DNA from: Begonia masoniana
Lineage: Eukaryota; Streptophyta; Magnoliopsida; Cucurbitales; Begoniaceae
DNA: 64,000 bases
Reading direction: 5' to 3'
NCBI GenBank assembly: GCA_022432975.1
Contig: CM039502.1
Span: forward strand, 74,419,497 to 74,483,496
The stretch's first letter is position 1. Every line of letters starts with the position of its first letter. The translations under genes and the position numbers were made by a program. Of the stretch, positions 11,007 through 22,217 are shown piece after piece. The notes under the pieces were generated by a model that was not told the DNA's origin, made no database searches, and saw only the letters and a program-made list of their open reading frames with translations.

Positions 11007-11672
11007 CCTATAAGGAGGAAAGCTAGATCTAGATGATAAGCTTCGAGACAAGGAAATTCTTTTGGTAACTTCTGGAGTAAATTTGATTTCAATATCTCCA
11101 TCTTCTGTTTGAATATTTGATCAATTTGAGAATTGATACTCGGTTTAGACAGTATCTGACTTGGAAGATTCCAGGTATTTGGAAAAGTAACTTCTTCCCA
11201 GTCTATGAGACGAGGAATAGCTACATTTGTGGATAATAGATTACTTTCTATTACCATTGTTTTTCCTGGGATTTCTCTAAGAATTGCAATTGGACACAAA
11301 GTGTTCATTACTTTGTAATTAATGCGATAGATAACTGCTATGGTTTCTGATCCTAGAAGAAAATCATAACCATGAGTTTGAATGTTCAAGGTGATAGCCT
11401 CAAACAGATTGGGATCTGTCAAGGACAAATTAAGATTTGGAAATACATTGAAGTATATTGGACGATGACAAAGACTTGTTTGAATAACTCCCATTAGAGA
11501 GTTTTTTAAATTTTGATTCCTAGCATCTCTAAGATTTGCAAGGATACTAGCATTTAAACCTGGAAGTGTTAAGGGTTTAAAAGCAATTTGAATTAATCCT
11601 ATATGGATATATTTGTATTTTTAGAAATATTTTTGAATATCTTTTAAACTTAGAAGTTTAATAGTTTTATCT
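11007..11672 (-). pseudogene. Caulimovirid movement protein, core (copy 1)
   Basis: This is the 30K-superfamily movement-protein core, which in these viruses lets virions or genomes pass plasmodesmata. It reads from the viral edge at about 11,672 to the hAT junction. Recognisable parts are the stretch SLTDPNLFEAITLNIQTHGY and the LIDWEEVTFP region, colinear with the fragments at 36,540-37,193 and 48,849-49,418. The first ~60 residues are missing at the (TA)n junction. One in-frame stop lies near 11,620, where the copy at 49,590 has Arg. Confidence 0.82.
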
Positions 11673-11694
11673 ATATATATATATATATATATAT
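11672..11694. repeat. (TA)n microsatellite at viral edge
   Basis: About 11 TA units. Viral homology stops at the first unit, so this is the integration junction or its remnant. Confidence 0.9.
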
Positions 11695-12762
11695 TGTATA
11701 TATGTTGGATAAACTATAAATAATAATAACCAAAATATGTCTGTAACTTAATACATCGTCATAAACATACTTTATCTCGTTAAAAATGTATAATCATATC
11801 TCAATATATATGTAGTGACATAAAATTATTATGTTTTATATAATATAATTATATAAAACTGCACCAAATAAAATTATATTATTTTGATCATTTTCGTTAA
11901 ATATAAAAAATTATTTTTGTCATAACGATGATAATGTATGTATGATCTTAATACATTATATTTAATAAACTCCTAATTTATTTTAGTTTATTTTTAAATT
12001 TATATGGTAAAATTTTGTAGGAGTTGCAATTCAAACACCTTGTATATTGGGATCAAATTAAAATAAATAGTTAGGAATACTAACATCGATACAATGAAAT
12101 TTATTTTTATAGATTATTTTTTTTGTTAGTTCAAGATCGAATAATTATTAACACACAATTCATAGTCGTTACGAATTAATTATTCGATCAATAAATAACG
12201 GTAGTTAAGGATAAAAATATAACACGAGAGGTTAACAAATTATAAAAGTGAAATATCTACATGATGACTATATCAATAGACACTTTGAGATAATATACTC
12301 TATAATTTTAAAAGTACAACTTTAAGTATTTTGTAGAATTACTTTATAGTTGATAATATGATATTTAATATAAAGAATTTATATTAATTGACGAAAATTA
12401 TTGAAACTTAAAATTAGAGGTCTATCGACTTTTTCATCACCTTCTATCATTATTTAAATAATAAAAAAATAAGTAAAGAAGATGAAATAATAATTATGAA
12501 CTAAATTTTTAACACACTCATTTAAAATGGCTCTTAGACATAAATTGTCATGATTTAATATTATTGAGTTTGTTACATGTCGTTGGATGATTTATTAAAT
12601 ATATGTTTATTCAATTTATTAACAAACTAATAAAATTATTTATTAAATTTGGATTTATGAAATCTAAGTTTAAGTCGTGGATTGTAGAATTGAAGTCCTG
12701 GCTCAAGGGCCAAGCAGCAACTTGAAATTGTTTAAATGCAAGCTCAGACTAGATTTAATATT
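11695..12762. other. AT-rich intergenic DNA
   Basis: Strongly AT-rich sequence between the viral copy and the MULE. I see no coding region, no terminal repeats and no clear match to other parts of the window. Confidence 0.6.
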
Positions 12763-13021
12763 AGAATTAAGTGTATAAAAAAGTTTGAAGTATCAGAAAA
12801 GTTCGGAAAAAAGCTTAAACTTTCAAAAGTGCAAAAAAAAGCTTAGCGGTTAACTGTTGACCGCCCGCGCTGGGTGTAGCGGTTAACCACATGCCTTACA
12901 CGGTTAACCGCATAACCGGGGGGGTTATGTGGTGGCCCCTCGCGTTATGCGATTAACCACCTCATTTGAGAAGGTTAACTGCATTTAGAACAACGCGGGG
13001 GGTGCAGACCCTCACATGGTT
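12763..13021 (+). repeat. MULE left TIR
   Basis: Begins AGAATTAAGTGTATAAAAAAG. It carries several GGTTAACC palindromes, often as GCGGTTAACCGC variants, and inverted GGGGGGTTATG stretches. It pairs with 27,011-27,278. Confidence 0.88.
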
Positions 13022-13179
13022 CCCGCATAATGCGGTTACCCTAGGATTTGAGAAGGTCGACCGACTATCACGTGAAGTCTTTGAAATATTCGGGTCACGG
13101 AGTATACTGTGGGTGAATATTTACTAAAAATACTAGATTGGTCGACCATTATATGAATACGGTCGACCGTTTTAGCGCC

Positions 13180-13186
13180 TATATAA
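13180..13186 (+). promoter_or_regulatory. TATA box of MULE transposase
   Basis: TATATAA in CGCCTATATAAGC, about 350 bp before the transposase ATG at 13,536. Upstream are three GGTCGACC palindromes (near 13,047, 13,139 and 13,161). Confidence 0.6.
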
Positions 13187-13535
13187 GCACACCCCCTCCT
13201 CCTCTTGTTTCTTACCTCCACCACTCCCCTCTCCAACTCTTCTATTACCTTCAGTGATTTGTTTCGAGATTTCTTTCGAGAATATACTCTGAATAGATGG
13301 TGTACTCAAATAAAAGGTATTATCCATAAATATTGATGTATATTCTATTAAATATTATTTTGCTACTATTTACTATTGCAGTTATTTCTGAATTATTTAT
13401 AATATTTTTAAATTCTTTTAGAGATATTTTTTATATTAATTATTCATATGTGTATTTCACCCCTAATTATTTTGTTACTATTTACTAATTTATTATTTTT
13501 GAATTATTATTTATTCTTTATTTTCCTCTGAAGAC

Positions 13536-15179
13536 GATGGATCCAAGAAGATTTATTGATTTAAATGAGCCAAAAAATTTTGATGTCGATATGGATTGGT
13601 ATTCGCATACCAATAATGAAAAAATAGAGGCGTATTTGACATCTGTAACTCTAGACGAGGAGTTGTGAACACTGGTCGGATCAGACGTTGATGAGGTGAA
13701 AAGCTTACCGATATGTGAAGAAAATCCAATGAATTTTTGTTTGGGGAAAACATATAGTTATATAAAAGAAATTAAAGAGAAAATAGAACAATATTCTTTG
13801 AAAGAGGGTTTCGACATCACATTTTTCCAAAGTGACAAGAAGCGACTAACGGCTACATGTGCAGACGGATGTCCGTGGCGACTGCATGTTTTGAAAATGC
13901 AAGGCGAGGAGACCCTATCAAATAAAGTCTTTGGTCAATTCTCACAACTGTGCGAGGGTAGTTGAGAATCGAAACGCTAGAACAAAAAATCTTGTAATTC
14001 ATTATTTTGACAGATTTAAAAGTCAACCTATGTGGGCTATCCCTGAGACAGTCAGGAAGGATTTCACTGTCAACATTACGCATGGTATTGTCAAAAGAGC
14101 AAGAAGCATAACTAGAAGAATTAACGAAGGCAATAGAGATGAAGAGTACAAGCTAGTCTGGTTGTATGCATCAGAAATATATAGATCAAATCCGGGCAGC
14201 ATATTAGCAGTACATACTTACGATACAGGAAGTACTTTAATGGTATGTCAAAGAGTGTATATGTGCATGGCTGCTTGCAAGACATGTTTGCTGCAGCATA
14301 GATGCCCTGTCATCTGTTTTGATGGTTGCCATCTAAAAAGCTCGTGTCCCGGCCAATTACTCACGGCCGTCAGTATTGATGGCAACGATGAAATATATCT
14401 TGTTACAGTTGAAAAAGAAACCGAGGACACATAGACGTGGTTTTTGGGAATTTTGAAGCAAGACTTGAATATGGGATCGGGAGAGAGCTGGAAAATTATT
14501 TCAGATCGTCAAAATATATAATACATTTCTCATTGTTAGATAATTATATTATTTAATGTTGATTCGGTTTTTCTTTCAAATATCAGGGGCTGTGGAATGC
14601 TGTTGAGACCAAATTTCCTTTCGCCGAACACCGCTTCTGCCTACGACATATGTATGCAAATTTCAAAAGCCTCTTTCGGGGCAAAGCGTACAGAGAGGCG
14701 ATGTGGAAAGCGGTCAGGGCCCCCACCCATCGTCATTTTGAAATATAAATGAGAAAATTATTTCAGCTAAACTCGGATGCCCACGCATGGTTTCGAAGAG
14801 AAGAGCCTAGATATTGGGCTAGTTATGCATTCTCTTCAATCCCTAAGTGCGATATAGGATTGAATAATTTGTTCGAGTCATACAATGCAGTTTTATTGTC
14901 AGCCAGAGACAAACCGATTATCACCATGTCTGAGACAATATGAAAGGATTTGATGACTCGCATTGTCAAAAAATTTGAGAAGATGACCCAATCAACAGAC
15001 ACTCTTTGTCCCCGGATAGAGAAAAAGCTTGAGGATCTAAAAATTTCAGCTCGAAACTGGAGTGCTCAGTTAGCGAGAGATGCACGATTTGAGGTCAGCA
15101 ACGGCTACAAACAGTACAAGGTCAACATGAATATGGGTGTGTGCGAGTGCACCAAATGAGAGCTGACTGGAATCCCTTG
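13536..15179 (+). pseudogene. MuDR-type MULE transposase, N-terminal and catalytic part
   Basis: From ATG 13,536 (DPRRFIDLNEP) a MuDR N-terminal region follows (FQSDKKRLTATCADGCPWRLH), then the catalytic core (VICFDGCHLKSSCPGQLL; SIDGNDEIY). A probable intron of about 130 bp (ending ...CAAATATCAG near 14,586) separates the core from the QKGLWNAVE continuation. The conserved C-terminal region (SSIPKCDIGLNNLFESYNAV) and the first half of the SWIM finger (CECTK) follow. Stops at about 13,666, 14,746 and 14,941, a frameshift near 13,930 and a stop after CECTK show decay. The gypsy element interrupts the SWIM finger at 15,180. Confidence 0.87.
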
Positions 15180-17591
15180 TGTAACAGCCCGAGTCTCCCA
15201 AACCCGATTTGTTACTCATGACATAGGACTGGACTAAGAAATTTACGAAAAATTTTAAAATTTCTCTCAATGATGAAAATTCCATCTATAATCCTCGATT
15301 GTACAGCGGAAAACTCGATATGTAAACAACATTTATAAATAGACAAAACGTTAAGACTTTTGACTGAGGGAATTGAGAATCAAAGGATATCTACCGATCG
15401 CAAACGACAAAACTTTCTTCTCGCATCTGCCGATCGCAAAACGAAAAAACATAATCCCCCACTTCTACCGATAGTATTAAACAATGACATCTACCGATTG
15501 TCACGTGCAACCCACTTGACTCATTAAACTTCTTCCGATAGAATTAAACAACATCTACCAATAGAATTAAACAACATCTACCGATAGAATTAGACAACCT
15601 CTACCGGTCACAAAACGACAAAGCATGATTTCCCACATCATCTGATCACAAGACGACAAAACTTATTACTCACTTCTACCGATCGCGAAAGAAATCTACA
15701 TCTACCGATTTACATGTGAATCACATGTGACATATTAAGCATCATCCGATAGAAGACTTCTATCGGTGAATCAGAAATTCCTAGCATCTATCAATCGTGA
15801 TAAACAGCATCTACCGATTGACATGTGCATCACACATGACATATAAGCATCATCCGATAGAAGACCTCTACCGGTGAACAAGAAATTCCTAGCATCTGTC
15901 GATAGTGATAAACAGCATCTACCGACGACAACATCTACGAAACGAGACATCCTGACTTTCACGGACTTCAACTTGACTAAAATAAGATTGCACAGGTATA
16001 AATCATAGACTCATCCAGAATATGGGTAGCAGAAGACTTAAATAAAACATAAATCATTATATCTCCTCATGATCATTCTTAAACTTAGAAATTCAGTCAG
16101 ACAAATCCCAAAATCCATTGTGTTAAGAAAATCCCTTCCTACTTAATTTCAGTATGTATAATTCTTACTAACATCATAAGAGCAGTAACTAGGGGTCATA
16201 ATCGACCTTCCAGCCACACACTGTCACCCTAAACTCCATCCAGCAACCAGTCTTAGATGTCCTCACTAAATTTGGGATCCTCACGTGGTAGTTCTTCACC
16301 TCCATCATAAGGTTTAAACTATAAGCCTAATGCTTAATAAGGAGTGCAACGCTAATATGTATGCATGAATGCACAGTTTAACGAAAACACATGTTCATGA
16401 TCTTTTCTTGTTCTTGTTCTTGTTCATCGTTTTCATCACGTTCTTGTTCATCATTTACATCATGTGGATTAAGGGAGGATTTGTGCCAAAAAGGGGGATT
16501 GACAGTGAAAGTGTACATAGTCTCTTACGGGCCGTATTCATGGTCCTCCTTTTGGACAGTGACATACGCCAAACCGCCCCCAACCCTCTCTTAATGCTTG
16601 TTACATAAGTTTCATGTTCATATCCTGATCATGAAGGAAAACATACATTTAAAATATTTTCATATGCTTGAAAATGAAACAATCATGAAGCATGAGTATG
16701 AATACACTTATTTCATCGGACTAGAAGGACAGATAAATCATTCAACAGTAAATCATGTTGCTAACTCACATATCATAACCATACAGACAATATCACAAAC
16801 AACTTTTGGACATCATAATCAACTTTAACTTAGTACCCTCGTGATGTAGGGCCCTAAAGGTCGGGAATCCTATTCACTCACTTACCTGGTTTCCCTTAGC
16901 AACTTGAGCACATCACCTCGGATTTTTTTTTTCTTCACCTAGAATATTTCACATTACAGAGTTAAAACAAAATCCTAAAAGTTCTAACCAAAAGTCATCC
17001 TAAAATCTAACGTACATGTATTTCTAAGTTCTTTAGTCAAGCATCTTATGTGCGTAGATCAAGTTTCCAGAACCTAAAATGCCCAGATTCAACCTAGCAA
17101 CTAAACACTGTCGGTTATCTTAATGTCCAGAATCGAATCGGAAATGCCATTACTAAACGTAGATTATAAATGTTACTACAATAACTCTGCCATTGAAGAA
17201 TCCGAAACTTCAAGTTCTAGCTGAAAACAGAGCTCTAAGTAACTAACCAGCAGCTACATTATCTAAGCCTTACCTAGAGCGTGGATTGACGGGGTGGAGA
17301 CTGAAGAATCAGTCGCCGATGAAGGAGTCGTTGGCAAAGAGAAAGAGAGCTCTGGAGAAAAAGGGAAATCGCCAAGAGAGGAATGTCGGCTACCGTGAGG
17401 TTTTAATGAGGTTTAAGGATTTCCATTTACTATATATACTAAATAAAATCCTCCTTTATTACGGTTCTGCCACCACACAAATAGAAATAGAATAAGCTTT
17501 GGCATTTAATTCTAAATCGAAAAGATCATTAATAGAGGTGACAGTTAAATTAGTTAAGAAAATTACCTGGCCGAAATTGTCGGGTGTTACA
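15180..17591 (-). repeat. 3' LTR of the gypsy element
   Basis: 2,412 bp. Colinear with the right LTR except that it keeps about 150 bp near 17,150-17,310 which the other LTR has lost. Starts TGTAACAGCCCGAG on the plus strand. Confidence 0.92.
15391..15932. repeat. Degenerate TCTACCGAT repeat cluster in 3' LTR
   Basis: About nineteen loosely spaced copies of a motif close to CATCTACCGATNG in some 540 bp, several reading CCGATCG or ACCGGT. A matching cluster is at 22,428-22,975 in the other LTR. Confidence 0.8.
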
Positions 17592-17619
17592 TCCACCCCT
17601 CCTTAACCAGAATTTTCGT

Positions 17620-18802
17620 CCTCGAAAATTGATCAAACAAAGAGCTCTGGATATTTGGCCAACATGTCCTGCTGTCGCTCCCACGTGGCTTTTTCAATGC
17701 CATGATTCATTCATAAGACTTTCACCAGTGAAATTTTTTATTCCGTAGAGTCTTAACTGCAGTTTCCATAATTCGAACAGGTCTCTCTTCATACATTAGT
17801 GTTGGCTCAATTTCAATTTCTGTTGGCTTAACAACCTGCGTCGGATCACGTATGTATTTTCTTAGCATAGACATGTGGAAAACATTGTGAACCTTTTCCA
17901 CTGATGGAGGCAATTGCAATTTATAAGCTATATTACCGATTCTTGCCAAGACAGGGAATGGTCCAATGAATCGTGGATTAAGCTTTCCCTTCTTGCCAAA
18001 TCTTAAAACTCCCTTAAATGGTGAAACCTTTAAGAAGACCTCATCTCCGACAGCAAACTCAAGATCCTTCCTTCTTTGGTCTGCATAGCTCTTCTGTCGG
18101 CTTTGTGCAGTCAACATTCTTTTCCTAATAATGGTAATCTTGTCTGACATATGCTGCAAAATTTCGGGGCCTAGGAGTTTTGCTTCGCCAACTTCATCCC
18201 AATATAAGGGTGATCTGCATTTCCTGCCATATAGTGTTTCGTATGGTGCCATACCAATGGTGGACTGGTTGCTATTGTTGTAGGAGAATTCAACCAAAGG
18301 CAGGTATCGACTCCAAGATGTCTGGAAATCTAGCACATACGCCCTCAACATGTCCTCGAGTGTTTGAATTGTCCGTTCAGATTGGCCATCTGTCTAAGGA
18401 TGAAATGCAGTGCTGAAGGATAACTTTGTACCAAGCGTGCCTTGAAGACTTTGCCAAAACCTTGAGCTGAACCTGGGATCACGATCTGAGACAATGGATA
18501 TCGGAATCCCATGCAATCTGATAATTTCCTGAACATACAGGTTAGCAAGCTGGTCCATCGTGTACGTTGTCTTTACAGGTAGGAAGTGAGCTGATTTTCT
18601 TCATTCTGTCAATTATAACCTAAATACTATCATGACCTTTAGTTGTCTTAGGTAATCCCACAACAAAGTCCATGGCAATGTTTTCCCACTTCCATTCGGG
18701 AATCGGTAAGGGTTGAAGGGTACCACCTAGACGTTGGTGTTCTACCTTAACTTGCTGGCATATCAAACACGACTCTACATACTTGGAAACATCCTTCTTC
18801 AA
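17620..18802 (-). pseudogene. Gypsy integrase and chromodomain remnant
   Basis: Contains the zinc-binding end (CLICQQVK), the first catalytic Asp region (WENIAMDFVVGLPK), a second-Asp region near 18,470 and the Glu region just before 18,351. The C-terminal GPF/Y module (NPRFIGPFPVLARIGNIAYKL) follows. A chromodomain-like start (EERPVRIMETAVKTLRNKK) runs into stops after about 17,722. At least three frame breaks. It would insert the cDNA copy and, by the chromodomain, target it to chromatin. Confidence 0.85.
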
Positions 18803-18808
18803 ATTCAG

Positions 18809-20779
18809 TCACCAATAGAGTAACCTCAAGTCCCGATACATCTTGTTGCTACCAGGATGTACAGAAAAGGGAGACGAGTGCGCCTCGGCCAAGATCAACT
18901 TACGTAATTCCTCATCACTTGGAATATACCACCAATTCCTAAATTTCAAAATACCATCATTGGAAAGGCTGAACTCAGTGGAGGCGTCCTTCAACTTACT
19001 CATCATGCTCTTATTTTCCTTTGATTCCTTTTGTTGTGCCTCCTTGATCCTATCCAAGATAGTTGGTTGAATGGTTACTTCTGCAAGTAGTTCCGACAGC
19101 TCAGAAACTATTTCCAATTCAAATTTTTGAACTTCCATCCTCAATCGTACAGACATGGTTGACACCGCAGGTTGTATTGTCGTTGACATCCTGCTTAAAG
19201 AATCGGCTACAGGATTAGCCTTACCCGGGTGATACTTAATTTCAAAGTCATAATACTTAACAAACTCTAACCAACGTCTTTGTCTCATGTTCAACTCATT
19301 TTGAGTAAAAAGGTACTTCAGGCTTTTATGGTCAAAAAACACTTCACATTGCTGACCATACAAATAGTGTCTCCAAATCTTTAATGCAAAAACAACTGCG
19401 GCTAATTCCAAATCATGAGTGGGGTAATTCTGTTCATAACTCTTCAGTTGCCTGGAGGCATACGCCGCAACCTTGCCTTCTTGCATCAAGACACACCCCA
19501 GACTAACTTTGGATGCATCACAATAAACACTGAACTTCCCTTCTTCAGTTGGGAGTGTCAAAAGAGAGGCTGTCGTCAACTTCAATTTTAGTGTCTGAAA
19601 ACTATCTTCACAAGCTTCAGTCCAAGAGTACTTGGTGTCCTTCTTTGTTAAACTAGTTAAAGGTTTAGCTATCATAGAAAATCCCTCAATAAAATTTCTA
19701 TAATAACCTGTCAGACCAAGGAAATTACGGACTTCACTGGCGTTCCTCGGTTGGGGCCAATCCTTTACTGCCTGAATTTTGGTTGGATCTACAGATATGC
19801 CCTCAGCAGAAATGACATGGCCTAGAAAGTTGACCTTATCCAACCAGAACTCACATTTGGACAACTTGACATAGAGTTGCTGCTGTTTTAATGTTGTCAA
19901 AACTACTCTTAAGTGTTTTTCATGGTCAGCTTTGGTCCGTGAATAAATTAGGATATCATCTATAAACACAATCACAAACTTGTCCAAATACTCACGAAAC
20001 ACACGATTCATCAAGTCCATAAATGCTGCAGGTGCATTCGTCAATCCAAACAACATCACAAGAAATTCATAGTGTCCATATCGGGTTCTGAATGCTGTCT
20101 TTGGTACATCACTCTCCTTAACCTTCAGTTGGTAATAACCTGAACGTAAGTCAATTTTTGAAAATACCTTAGCTCCTTGTAGTTGGTCAAACAAGTCGTC
20201 AATTCGGGGTAAGAGATATTTATTCTTGATCGTTAACTTGTTCAGTTCTTTGTAATCTATGCACATTCTAAGAGAACCGTCTTTCTTCTTAACAAATAGG
20301 ACAGGTGCACCCCAGGGAGAACAACTAGAGCGTATAAATCCCTTGTCAACTAGTTCCTGGAGTTGGACTTTTAACTCTTTCAGCTCAACAGGTGCCATGA
20401 AGTAAGGGTTCTTAGACACAAGTGATGCCTCGGGATATGTATCAATTACAAACTCAATTTCTCTATCAAGTGGTAACCCGGACAAGTCATCCAAAAATGC
20501 TTTTGGAAACTCTCGTACTATAGGAATATCTTGGAGTTCTACCTTATCCTTTACCCGGACATCAATTATGCTAGCTAGAAAACTCTCACAACCACCCTTC
20601 AGTAACCGTTGAGTCTCTAGTGAGGATATAATTGGCATTTTACTTATTTTTGGAATAGCTTGGAAGGAATACCGATCTCCGTTCGGGGGTCGGAACTCAA
20701 CCAATCCAGACCTACAACTTATCGTGGCATAATGTCTGAATAGCCAATCCATTCCTAATATGACTTCGTATCCCTTCAT
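18809..20779 (-). pseudogene. Gypsy reverse transcriptase and RNase H
   Basis: A long open stretch (656 codons) with RT blocks ([33 protein letters not shown]) and the catalytic box FIDDILIYS. RNase H follows ([24 protein letters not shown]), then the start of the H2C2 integrase finger ([10 protein letters not shown]). It is the best preserved part of this element. Its frame is separated from protease by one break near 20,800. Confidence 0.92.
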
Positions 20780-20809
20780 ATCAATTACGATTAGCTCTAC
20801 ATATAACTT

Positions 20810-21121
20810 CTATTCTCCTAAAGATACAATATCACCTTTCACTATCTGTTTTGAATGTAAGGACTTCCCTGAAGGTAACATAACACTATATGACCTCTCG
20901 GCTGGCAAGAGTTCTAACCTATGCTTACATACAAACTGGGTGGATACAAACGAGTGTGTGGCTCCCGTATCTATAAGTGTATAAGTAGAAATATCACAGA
21001 TCATAATTGTACCTGTTATGACCGTATGCTGCACCACATCTTCATCCTCCATTAAAGCATAGACTCTTGGCGCTACTCTCACACGATTTGGGTCTGGCGG
21101 CATAGGGCAATCTCTGACCAT
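20810..21121 (-). pseudogene. Gypsy aspartic protease
   Basis: Retropepsin-type motif LIDTGATHSFVS follows a short linker from the zinc knuckle. A stop at about 20,810 separates it from the RT frame. It would cut the Gag-Pol polyprotein. Confidence 0.82.
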
Positions 21122-22055
21122 GTATCCAACCTTGTCACATCTATAGCAACGGCCATAATATAATTTACATTCGCCATGGTGATTCTTCTGGCAGGTGGAA
21201 CATAGAGAAGCTAGAGGTCGCTTTCATTTTCCTTGATCATCATTTGGATTGAAGGGTCTCTTCACACCTTTCTGCTGTTGCTGCGGTCCTCTATTCGGTT
21301 ATGGTTGCCAACCTCTGCCCTGGCGCGGTGGTGGCTGAGTCTCCTTGATAAACTTCCTTGGCAGTTCACGTTGTCCTTGTACTGTTAACTCAACTTCTTC
21401 CAATTCCAAAGCTTTAGCTGCCACTTCGGAATAGGGTATGTTATGGATCCTCGCAGTCTTCACTCCCTGGAAGAGGCTCGGCTTCAGTCCATGAACAAAC
21501 TGGTGAATCTTGTCTTCCTCATCATCCACCAGACGGGGTGCAAACTTGGACAAGGTCTCAAACTTACAGATATAGTCAGCCACAGAACCGGTTTGGTGCA
21601 GCTGCATAAACTCCATCTTTTTGCTGGCCTGAACTGCTCGGCTAAAATACTTGTCATAAAAGGTCGTCTTAAACCACGCCCAAGTCATAGTTTCCGCATT
21701 CGTAGTGCTCTAAATTGAGTCCCACCAATACCTTGCACCCAATGCAAGATGAAAAACAGCACATGTGACCTTGTCCTCATCTTCGACCATTGGCATACTT
21801 GAATATGTTCTCAATTGTCCGAATCCACTCTTCAGCATAAATAGGATCCGAAACTTGACCATTGAATACTGGAGGTCGAAGGCGGTGAAAACGCTCACTT
21901 CCATTATCGTGAGTCGTATTTGAGCTAGAATTTCCTTGCTCATCCTTAGCAGCCACCCACTGCTCAATTTGGCGGGACTGGCGAATAACCAACTCGGTTA
22001 GCTGAGCGATGGTGTTACTATCCTCATTGCTCTCTTTTTGTTGACCTCTTACCAT
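21122..22055 (-). pseudogene. Gypsy gag with altered zinc knuckle
   Basis: Probable start ATG at 22,055 (MVRGQQKESNED). The retrotransposon-gag fold follows in two frames (PPVFNGQVSDPIYAEEWI; WAWFKTTFYDKYFS; FVHGLKPSLFQGV). The knuckle near 21,120 reads CYRCDKVGYMVRDC, with Tyr where the zinc-binding His should be. Frameshift near 21,800 and stops near 21,710 and 21,298. Confidence 0.83.
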
Positions 22056-22217
22056 TTTGAGATTCTTAAACAAGTAATCATAAACACATCTTAACGTAAT
22101 GACATTACTAAAATCATAGACACTTACAGTTGTTGGAGTGTGCTCATGTGACAATCTGTGCTGGAAGGCAGTCTGCAGAATCAATTTTAGAACCCGGTTT
22201 TGCTCTGATACTATAAC

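Larger units (their letters stand above)
1..11672 (-). other. Endogenous caulimovirid copy 1 (florendovirus-like), disrupted
   Basis: Read on the minus strand from 11,672 to 1, the order is 30K-type movement protein, coat protein with CCHC knuckle, aspartic protease, reverse transcriptase, RNase H, then a downstream ORF of unknown role. That order and the lack of an integrase fit Caulimoviridae, not an LTR retrotransposon. Two later insertions split it: a Cassandra TRIM (3,088-3,982) inside the protease and a hAT element (6,911-11,006) inside the movement protein. It also has an in-frame stop in the coat protein at about 6,448, a stop in the movement protein near 11,620 and a frameshift in the last ORF near 285. 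The left end runs out of the window. The right end stops within the movement protein at a (TA)n tract. Genus is uncertain: the extra ORF after RT suggests florendovirus, but the separate movement-protein ORF is atypical. Confidence 0.88.

Noticed and set aside
14248..14430. Minus-strand ORF
   Set aside because: Antisense shadow of the MULE transposase catalytic region.
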